Source of the DNA: Flavobacteriaceae bacterium
Lineage (GTDB): Bacteria; Bacteroidota; Bacteroidia; Flavobacteriales; Flavobacteriaceae
DNA length: 34,047 nucleotides
Direction of reading: 5' to 3'
NCBI GenBank assembly: GCA_020627885.1
Contig: JAHDGB010000009.1
Span: 1 to 34,047, forward strand
Made by a program: the position numbers and the translations under genes. This document shows positions 1-6,166 of the stretch, piece by piece (position 1 is the stretch's first letter; each line of letters begins with the position of its first letter). The notes under the pieces were generated by a model. That model was not told the origin of the DNA, did not search any database, and worked only from the letters and a program-made list of their open reading frames with translations.

Positions 1-161
1 GTTGTAATACCAACTAAAGCTATGCCAAAATAATGTTTTATTAAAGAAATTTCTATTTAAAAAAATAACGCTCTAAAGGAAATAAATCAATTACATATTT
101 AAGAAGTATCTTAAACACTAGATAACCAACATATTAAACAAAATAAGGCGTTTATCTATTT
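1..161. other. Left-edge region without a complete gene
   Basis: AT-rich sequence downstream of the leftmost minus-strand gene. On the plus strand, frame 1 is open from base 1 to a TAA at 31-33 and would encode ten residues ending in AMPK. That could be the tail of a plus-strand gene starting outside the window and converging on the 162-647 gene, but ten codons cannot prove it. I see no clear terminator hairpin or RNA gene. Confidence 0.4.
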
Positions 162-647
162 TTAGTTTAAAAAACGATTGTGCCAACTCTCGCTTGCTGG
201 TACTTCCCAGTTTTCATTTAACTCGGCAATATTGGTAACTAAATTATTAAAAACTATGGTGTTTTTAGAAACGGCTCTTTGTTTGGCCATTTTTTTAAAA
301 TCTACTAATGATTTATAGGCCACAAATTCGCCTTGCTTATAAGACACATTCATTTTATCCATAAGATCTACATTGTAATCTTTCTCTAATTGCTGAATAA
401 ATTGTACGGAAGCATCTATAGAGCATCCTGTAGCTGAAGCCACTCTTTGGTTTAATCCAACAATAATGAATCGCTTATACCTAATATCATAACCTGCTTG
501 TAGGTCACTGCCATGTGCAGCCCAGTTGGTTATAAACCCCTCTAATTTATTTTTAATTTCTTCGAGTTCAGGTTCCGAAAAAGAACGATTGGCTTGGTAT
601 ATCCAAACTTTAGACTCTTCAGGAAGTGTATTAAAATCAACTAGCAT
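162..647 (-). CDS. Conserved flavobacterial protein of unknown function (161 aa)
   Basis: A soluble 161-residue protein with no signal peptide or membrane segment. I recall homologs in Flavobacteriaceae labelled 'ABC transporter ATPase', but the sequence has no Walker A (GxxGxGKS/T), no LSGGQ signature and no Walker B, so that label should not be carried over. It is mixed alpha/beta in appearance, with central charged and aromatic blocks (VWIYQANR near residue 14, WAAHGSDL near 42, RYKRFIIVGLNQ near 56). It starts 18 bp after the stop of the CCG-domain Fe-S gene and is probably the last gene of the operon running down from 6031. The function is unknown. Cotranscription suggests a link with the Fe-S redox pair, which is inference. 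Confidence 0.85.
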   Translation of the reverse strand: MLVDFNTLPEESKVWIYQANRSFSEPELEEIKNKLEGFITNWAAHGSDLQAGYDIRYKRFIIVGLNQRVASATGCSIDASVQFIQQLEKDYNVDLMDKMNVSYKQGEFVAYKSLVDFKKMAKQRAVSKNTIVFNNLVTNIAELNENWEVPASESWHNRFLN

Positions 648-665
648 TATTTTCTTTAAATTATA

Positions 666-1457
666 TTATAAATCTTGGGCATTAGCAATAAGCTCGGCAA
701 TATCCATAACTTCAACATTATCTTCTTGCTCTTTGGCTTTAACCCCATCTGTCATCATGGTATTACAAAATGGGCAACCAGCAGCAATAATTTCAGGTTT
801 AGCTTCTAAAGCCTCCTCTGTACGCATAACATTTACATCTTTATCGCCTTTTTCAGGTTCTTTAAACATTTGCGCCCCTCCTGCTCCACAACATAGCCCA
901 TTACGACGGCAGTTTTTCATTTCTACTAGCTCTGCTTCTAGCTTTTTAATTAAATCTCTAGGCGCCTCATAAACATTGTTCGCTCTACCTAAATAGCAAG
1001 GGTCATGAAATGTAATACGTTTTCCTTTAAATTTTCCACCTTCAATCGTTAAGCGACCATCTTCTAATAATGTTTTTAAAAATTGAGTATGGTGCATCAC
1101 TTCGTAAGTTCCTCCTAATCCTGGGTATTCATTTTTAATCGTATTAAAACAATGCGGACAAGCAGTTACTATTTTTTTCACCTCATAAGCGTTTAATACT
1201 TCAATATTTGTAACAGCTTGCATTTGAAATAAAAACTCATTCCCAGATCTTTTTGCAGGATCTCCAGTGCAGCTTTCTTCTGTTCCTAGTACTGCAAACT
1301 CAACTTTTGCTTTATTAAGTAGCTTTACGAATGCTTTAGTTATTTTCTTTGCTCTGTCATCAAAACTACCAGCACATCCCACCCAAAACACAACTTCTGG
1401 TTGCTTTCCTTGAGCCATAAATTCTGCCATTGTTGGCACTTGTAATGAGTCACTCAT
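666..1457 (-). CDS. (Fe-S)-binding protein with two CCG domains, HdrB/HdrD-like
   Basis: A cytosolic electron-transfer subunit of 263 aa related to heterodisulfide reductase HdrB/HdrD and the C-terminal parts of GlpC and LutA. The cysteines fall in the expected two sets: C28, C63 and C100/C103 (ACPHC), then C154 (HDPCYLG), C183, the adjacent pair C189-C190 (LCCGAGG) and C228/C231 (GCPFC). In known relatives such CCG motifs bind an unusual 4Fe-4S cluster. The natural partner is the membrane 4Fe-4S protein at 2554-3867; together they resemble a split HdrDE/DsrMK-type quinone-linked module. Here two unrelated genes lie between the partners. The gap to the upstream HAD gene is 24 bp, so it is probably cotranscribed with it. 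The in vivo substrate is not known to me. Confidence 0.9.
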   Translation of the reverse strand: MSDSLQVPTMAEFMAQGKQPEVVFWVGCAGSFDDRAKKITKAFVKLLNKAKVEFAVLGTEESCTGDPAKRSGNEFLFQMQAVTNIEVLNAYEVKKIVTACPHCFNTIKNEYPGLGGTYEVMHHTQFLKTLLEDGRLTIEGGKFKGKRITFHDPCYLGRANNVYEAPRDLIKKLEAELVEMKNCRRNGLCCGAGGAQMFKEPEKGDKDVNVMRTEEALEAKPEIIAAGCPFCNTMMTDGVKAKEQEDNVEVMDIAELIANAQDL

Positions 1458-1481
1458 CCCTACTATATTTTTATTAACTTT

Positions 1482-1922
1482 TTATTCGTCGTTAAACACT
1501 TCTATAGTTACTTCTTTATTTATTAAATCTGTAAACTGCCCTTTATATCGTGTAGCTTTTACTAAATGATTATCTATCCAATGGTAATTTCCGCCCCTTG
1601 GTTTTCCCATTAATAAGCTATGATAATTAAAACCATGTTTTTTTAGCCAGTTTTCTGTAACCGTTCTATGTTCTTCTGTTCTTGATGTAAAAAAGCAAAT
1701 TCTATGCCCTTCCGCATACCACTTATTACATGTTGTTAAAGCATCTGTATACGGCATACAAGTTATCATGCGCTCTGGTTCTTCATTAGGAACATCTTCT
1801 GTTATTGTTCCATCAATATCTATTAAATAATTTTTTATCCCTTCTGGCAATACTGGACTTATTTTTTCTCCAGCTTCAATTTTTTCTTTTAAAAATTGAT
1901 CGTTTTCCTTTCTTTTCATCAC
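1482..1922 (-). CDS. HAD-like phosphatase-family protein (about 146 aa)
   Basis: A small soluble protein with HAD-superfamily motifs: the nucleophile motif DIDGT near residue 36, a serine/threonine motif II in FFTSRT near residue 78, and a late lysine and acid region (MGKPRGG then WIDNH, about residues 105-118). It lacks the usual cap insertions. I recall flavobacterial homologs carrying the label 'phosphoheptose isomerase'; no SIS-domain isomerase features are visible, so HAD is the better call. The start is ambiguous. The longest frame begins at GTG (1920-1922), overlapping the upstream gene's TAG by one base (TAGTG). An ATG follows immediately (1917-1919). Either way it is translationally close-coupled to the exported protein upstream. 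The substrate is unknown. Confidence 0.8.
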   Translation of the reverse strand: MMKRKENDQFLKEKIEAGEKISPVLPEGIKNYLIDIDGTITEDVPNEEPERMITCMPYTDALTTCNKWYAEGHRICFFTSRTEEHRTVTENWLKKHGFNYHSLLMGKPRGGNYHWIDNHLVKATRYKGQFTDLINKEVTIEVFNDE

Positions 1923-2362
1923 TAATTTGAACTTAAACCTGCTTCATTTATTTTACTATTAGCAGTTTTACTGTTTTTCTCCATATTTTTCACCAAATAG
2001 CTCTCTAAAGACATTTCTTGGTTGTTTTCTAAATATGCAAAATCTGATTTTGATATTCTAATGTATATGGCTAATTTTTTCTTTCCGTCTTTAACTCTAT
2101 TCTTTTTTAAATTACGCTCTATATATGAACGTCTTAAAGCTTCGTCTTCAATCCCAATCAACTGATTATCACTGCAGTAATCACAAAATACTTTTTTTAC
2201 ATTTATCGCTTTTGCTAAACTATTTACATAATCAATTTCTGTGTATACTTTTATTTGTAAAGAGTCTTTAGCATAGCCTTTTTGAGCATATAAATTGCTA
2301 AAGCAAAACATTATGAATATTATAAGTAAGTATTTGTATTTATTTGCAATCGTTTTTTTCAT
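1922..2362 (-). CDS. Small exported protein of unknown function (146 aa)
   Basis: I do not recognise the family. The N terminus is a clear signal peptide: a KK start, a hydrophobic core near residues 11-23, and an alanine-glutamine cleavage region (LYAQ) near residue 27. The mature part is about 120 residues, basic and asparagine-rich, with a short CDYC motif near residue 60 and a C-terminal charged region. It overlaps the start of the HAD gene (TAGTG), so the two genes form a unit. A 191-bp AT-rich gap with a weak hairpin separates it from the membrane Fe-S gene upstream, which suggests its own promoter, though I could not place a convincing one. The pair sits between two genes that would be expected side by side. 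Confidence 0.75.
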   Translation of the reverse strand: MKKTIANKYKYLLIIFIMFCFSNLYAQKGYAKDSLQIKVYTEIDYVNSLAKAINVKKVFCDYCSDNQLIGIEDEALRRSYIERNLKKNRVKDGKKKLAIYIRISKSDFAYLENNQEMSLESYLVKNMEKNSKTANSKINEAGLSSN

Positions 2363-2491
2363 TTAATATCTATTTTGTAGTCCTTATAATTTTTAGAAGT
2401 TTAACGTAAAAAAACAAAAATTATAAACTCAAAATATAAATCTCTGTAACGTTATGAACATGTTATTAACAACGCTTATTAACAATCGTTA

Positions 2492-2523
2492 AATTCTATT
2501 TTAAATCCATTAAAAATAGAATT
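2492..2523 (-). terminator. Low-GC hairpin after the membrane Fe-S gene
   Basis: Arms AATTCTATTTT (2492-2502) and AAAAATAGAATT (2512-2523) pair around a loop of about nine bases, 31 bp past the stop of the 2554-3867 gene in its direction of transcription. The stem has only two G-C pairs and no long T run follows, so termination may be partial. It is the only structured element I see in the 2363-2553 gap. Confidence 0.4.
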
Positions 2524-2553
2524 GTTTATTTATAAATTTACTACAATAATTCT

Positions 2554-3867
2554 TTACTCATCTTTCCAATTTAAGCGATCCATTTGGTTGTAAGGCCAAG
2601 GTGCTCCATTGTTTTCTATATTGGTCATCATGTTATTTAATTCTACTGGTGCAGCAGACTGCTCCATTACTAAATAACGTCTCATTTCCATAATTATACT
2701 AAGTGGATCTATACTTACAGGACAAGCCTCTACACAAGCATTACAACTGGTACACGCCCATAATTCTTCTTTAGAAATATAATCGCCTAGCAACTGCTTT
2801 CCATCGTCTTTAAATTCACCTTTATTTGCATCTATATTATCTCCCACCTCAACTAATCGATCCCTAGTATCCATCATTATTTTTCTTGGAGAAAGCTTCT
2901 TTCCTGTTTGATTTGCTGGACATTCGCTAGTACAACGCCCACACTCTGTACACGTGTATGCATTAAGTAAATTAACCCAAGATAAATCTTGTACGTCACT
3001 AGCTCCAAATTTTTCAGGCACTTCCTCATCCTCACCTGCAACCGGTGCAGCAAACGGATCGGCATTAGGATCCATCATTAACATAACCTCTTTAGTAACT
3101 GCTTCATTATTATCAAACTGCCCTTTAGGGTTTAAATTTCCATAATAAGTATTAGGAAAAGCTAATAGTATATGTAAATGCTTAGAGTAATATAAATAGT
3201 TTAAGAATATTAATATTCCTACAATATGAATCCACCATGCGGTACGCTCTATAAAATGCAAAGCACTTTCTGAAAAACCATTAAATAATGGAACCAGGTA
3301 TTGACTTATAATATTACCTGAATCTATAGCTTGAAAACTAGTATCGGTAGCATTCATTATTAAAAACAAACACATTAAAACGACTTCAAAGTATAAAATA
3401 ATATTACCGTCACTTTTTGGCCATCCTTGCATTTCAGAACTCAGAAACCGTTTCAGTTTTATAATATTTCGTCTTACCCAAAAAACTATTACTGAAATTA
3501 ATACACCTACTGCTAATAACTCGAATGTTCCTATTAAAAACCCATAAACCGATGAATTTAATACACTTAACCCTATACGGTGTGTTCCAAAAAGACCATC
3601 TATAATGATTTCTAAAACTTCAATATTTATAATTATAAAACCTACATAAACAACTATATGAAGAAAACCTGCTATAGGACGACGAACCATTTTGCTTTGT
3701 CCTAATGCGATATTAATCATATTTTTCCAACGTTGTGAAGTATTATCATTAATCGTTTTATTTTTCCCTAATTTAATATTACGAATAAGCTTTTTTACAT
3801 TCCGAAAAAAATAACCAAATCCAGCAATTAATAATATAGCAAAAAGTATGTTTGGTAAGAAATTCAT
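2554..3867 (-). CDS. Membrane-bound (Fe-S) protein with two 4Fe-4S clusters, HdrE/NarI-like N terminus
   Basis: A predicted inner-membrane quinone-linked electron-transfer subunit, 437 aa. The N-terminal half has about five hydrophobic segments (near residues 4-21, 66-89, 107-131, 155-173, 212-226) with histidines that could ligate haem (H70, H204, H214, H230, H232), as in NarI/HdrE-type cytochromes. The C-terminal half carries two classic ferredoxin motifs: C306, C309, C312, C316-P and C372, C375, C378, C382-P. This is the architecture expected for the membrane partner of the CCG-domain protein at 666-1457. It begins 18 bp after the MlaD-like gene, so it is in the amidase operon. What it oxidises or reduces cannot be told from sequence. 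Confidence 0.9.
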   Translation of the reverse strand: MNFLPNILFAILLIAGFGYFFRNVKKLIRNIKLGKNKTINDNTSQRWKNMINIALGQSKMVRRPIAGFLHIVVYVGFIIINIEVLEIIIDGLFGTHRIGLSVLNSSVYGFLIGTFELLAVGVLISVIVFWVRRNIIKLKRFLSSEMQGWPKSDGNIILYFEVVLMCLFLIMNATDTSFQAIDSGNIISQYLVPLFNGFSESALHFIERTAWWIHIVGILIFLNYLYYSKHLHILLAFPNTYYGNLNPKGQFDNNEAVTKEVMLMMDPNADPFAAPVAGEDEEVPEKFGASDVQDLSWVNLLNAYTCTECGRCTSECPANQTGKKLSPRKIMMDTRDRLVEVGDNIDANKGEFKDDGKQLLGDYISKEELWACTSCNACVEACPVSIDPLSIIMEMRRYLVMEQSAAPVELNNMMTNIENNGAPWPYNQMDRLNWKDE

Positions 3868-3885
3868 TTTACGATTGGTTTGGTC

Positions 3886-4881
3886 TTAATCTTTATTTTT
3901 AATTTCATTTCCATTGGCATCAAACTGCTTTGGCCGTTTACCAAATAATGAAAAATGAACATAACGTTTTGGGTTTAATTTCATATCTCCTAACAACTGT
4001 TCTAGTTCTTTAGAGGCACCTTCTAAATTATTATACAGCCCTTCGTCTTTTAAAAGTTTTCCTATAGACCCCTGACCATTATCAATGCTTGCTAAAACAT
4101 TGTCGAACTTATTAATAGTTGCTTGTAACTTTTTAACTGTAGCTGCAATATTTACTTTAGATAATGAATCTGAAATTTTATTAAAATTGTTTGAAACGCC
4201 TTCAAAATTTGAAAGTGTACTATTTAACTTTTCTTTATTATTATCTAACATTTCATTTAATAAGTTAGATGTCTTATTAAACGAGGCTATGGTCATTTCT
4301 AAATTAGCCATGCTACCACTTAGATGTGCTCTGGTTTTTTTATCGAAAACAGCATTAACACTTACTAAAAGCGTATCAGTTTCTGACATCACTTTTTCTA
4401 TTTTTTCTTGAAGCGGTGTTAATTTTTCGTTTAATAATTCAGTTATTCCAGATTTAATTGTTCCTTTTAAATAATCGCCTCTTTTTGCGTTGGGGCCATT
4501 ATCCTTAGCAGGAATAATAGCTACACCCTTAGCACTAATAGGGCTATCTTGATATAATTCGGCCCTACTATTTTTAGAAAATTTAAACTCAGTATTAACA
4601 TCCATTTCTACAACTAAACGACCAGAATTGTCGTCTTTAAAGTAAATACGAGAAACTTTACCTACAGAAAATCCATTAATTGTAACTGGTGCCGAAGGTG
4701 TTAATCCGCCAACATTGTCGTATTCCGCGTACAAGACTCTAGAATCATCAAGCAAATTTTTACCTTTTAAATAACTAAATCCAAAAATAAAAAAGATGAT
4801 TCCTAAAATAACTAATATAGCAGTTTTAACTTCTCTTGATAACTTCAAATCGATTTGTTTTGATTTAACAAAATTAATCAT
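3886..4881 (-). CDS. MlaD family (MCE domain) lipid-transport protein
   Basis: A substrate-binding component of an MCE lipid-transport system, anchored in the inner membrane with its bulk in the periplasm. Length is 331 aa. One transmembrane helix lies near residues 20-38, followed by the MCE core (about 45-120: LYAEYDNVGGL, VTINGFSVGKV, then PISAKGVAII). A long helical, coiled-coil-like C-terminal region (about 150-300) could form a tunnel or pore by oligomerising, as in other MCE proteins. MlaE/MlaF-type permease and ATPase genes are not in the window. The gap to the amidase gene upstream is 19 bp and to the Fe-S membrane protein downstream 18 bp, so it is in the operon. The opposite-facing lptD fits an outer-membrane lipid theme. 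Confidence 0.92.
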   Translation of the reverse strand: MINFVKSKQIDLKLSREVKTAILVILGIIFFIFGFSYLKGKNLLDDSRVLYAEYDNVGGLTPSAPVTINGFSVGKVSRIYFKDDNSGRLVVEMDVNTEFKFSKNSRAELYQDSPISAKGVAIIPAKDNGPNAKRGDYLKGTIKSGITELLNEKLTPLQEKIEKVMSETDTLLVSVNAVFDKKTRAHLSGSMANLEMTIASFNKTSNLLNEMLDNNKEKLNSTLSNFEGVSNNFNKISDSLSKVNIAATVKKLQATINKFDNVLASIDNGQGSIGKLLKDEGLYNNLEGASKELEQLLGDMKLNPKRYVHFSLFGKRPKQFDANGNEIKNKD

Positions 4882-4900
4882 AATTTTAAAAAGAATGGCT

Positions 4901-6031
4901 CTAATTTACTCTTGATTTCAGGGCTTTATATAAATCAATCCTCTCGTTATTTTTGTAAGCAACGATAAAACTTGTTTTATACCCTTTCTCTCTTGCCTCT
5001 TTTAACCTACCTTGAATTTCATTATAATCTGATGTATAGCCATAAAAATACTTATACAACCCTTTTATTTTAGCCCTAGAGACAGCTTTTAATCCCTTAA
5101 AATTGTATGGCTTAGGCTCTATTTTTTTTGACCCAGTTGCTATTTGTATTTTAAATACAATATTATCATAAATAGCTTCCTCTTGAGGAGTAGCTAGTGT
5201 TAACTCATTTGTTTTATCTTCGTAAAAATCTACAACGTTTTGATCTAATGCCTTTTTATAACTAAATATGGCTTCTGCTATTGAATATGCCATTTTTACT
5301 TGTCCGTTTCTTGAATTTAAAAACGCCCCTTCTTTTTTGTATGTTAAAAACCCAACTTCTACTAATACACTAGGCATATATGTGTTATGCATAACCCATA
5401 AACTTGCTTGTTTTACCCCTCTACTTTTTCTCTTATGATTTTGTTTAAAATTATTCTCTATCATACGCGCTAACTGAACACTTTGCTCTATATAATCTTC
5501 TTGGGTTAAAGTTAAGCCTATTAACGATTCTGGAGAATTAGGATCGAACCCATCATAATTTTTTTCATAATCCTTCTCAAAATAAATTACTTCATTTTCC
5601 TTCTTTGCAATTTCTAGGTTTCTCTGTGTATTAGCTGCTCCTAAAACAAATGTTTCTGTACCATTAGCTTGCGAGTGATGAGCATTGCAATGTATTGAAA
5701 CAAATAGATCAGCATCGGCCTTATTAGCTATGGCTGCCCGCTCTCTTAATTCTAAAAAAACATCAGTTTTACGAGTATATATTACTTTAATGTTTTTATT
5801 TTTCTCAAGAGATTTCCCAACTTCTAAAACAATTTTAAGTGCAATATTCTTTTCTTTGTAACCACTTCCTAAGTTTCCCGAATCGTGGCCACCATGCCCA
5901 GCATCTAACACAACAACAAATTTATTATCTGTATTTTGCGCACTAAATGTAGTGAACAAAATTGTTGTAAGAAAAACTAAAACTAGGGCTAAAAATGTTT
6001 TTAATTTCGTTTGCATCGTTTCTTTAACCAT
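4901..6031 (-). CDS. N-acetylmuramoyl-L-alanine amidase with C-terminal SPOR-like domain
   Basis: A periplasmic Zn-dependent peptidoglycan amidase (Amidase_3/AmiC type). Visible motifs are the first metal-site region DAGHGGHDSG (about residues 42-51), the YKEKNIAL glutamate, the SIHCNAHHS histidine motif near residue 113, and the catalytic glutamate region VLVEVGFLT near residue 223. A hydrophobic signal segment near residues 12-28 ends at FSAQ. The last 85 residues (FKIQIATGSKK ... KYFYGYTSDYNE ... YKTSFIVAY) look like a SPOR domain, which in known proteins binds denuded glycan. The longest frame starts at 6031, but ATG at 6014-6016 gives a more ordinary signal peptide and is equally likely. 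It is the first gene of the minus-strand operon. Confidence 0.93.
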   Translation of the reverse strand: MVKETMQTKLKTFLALVLVFLTTILFTTFSAQNTDNKFVVVLDAGHGGHDSGNLGSGYKEKNIALKIVLEVGKSLEKNKNIKVIYTRKTDVFLELRERAAIANKADADLFVSIHCNAHHSQANGTETFVLGAANTQRNLEIAKKENEVIYFEKDYEKNYDGFDPNSPESLIGLTLTQEDYIEQSVQLARMIENNFKQNHKRKSRGVKQASLWVMHNTYMPSVLVEVGFLTYKKEGAFLNSRNGQVKMAYSIAEAIFSYKKALDQNVVDFYEDKTNELTLATPQEEAIYDNIVFKIQIATGSKKIEPKPYNFKGLKAVSRAKIKGLYKYFYGYTSDYNEIQGRLKEAREKGYKTSFIVAYKNNERIDLYKALKSRVN

Positions 6032-6098
6032 AATTTAACTCGGATTATTATAAAATTTTAATTTTTATGAATAATAAATTAATCATAAAAAATATATG

Positions 6099-6106
6099 TA
6101 ATTTTG
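6099..6106 (+). promoter_or_regulatory. Candidate -7 box for lptD
   Basis: TAATTTTG matches the TAnnTTTG -7 consensus, 50 bp before the lptD start. No good TTTG lies at the expected distance upstream, so the call is weak. A second, poorer box (TACTTTAG, near 6127-6134) is closer to the gene. Transcripts from here would run against those from the amidase promoter. Confidence 0.4.
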
Positions 6107-6134
6107 GCAATTCAAAAACCGAGCCATACTTTAG

Positions 6135-6166
6135 CAAAAATACATCTTATAAGCATTGCACACAAA
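6135..6166 (-). promoter_or_regulatory. Predicted promoter for the amidase operon
   Basis: Read on the minus strand, TTTG (6163-6166) is followed by a 20-bp spacer and TATTTTTG (6135-6142), matching the Bacteroidota TTTG-N19..21-TAnnTTTG pattern. Transcription would begin near 6128 and leave a leader of roughly 100 bases. The element overlaps the first codons of lptD on the other strand. Confidence 0.55.

Noticed and set aside
526-972. Plus-strand open frame of 148 codons
   Set aside because: It lies opposite two well-supported minus-strand genes and its serine-rich translation is typical of an antisense shadow.
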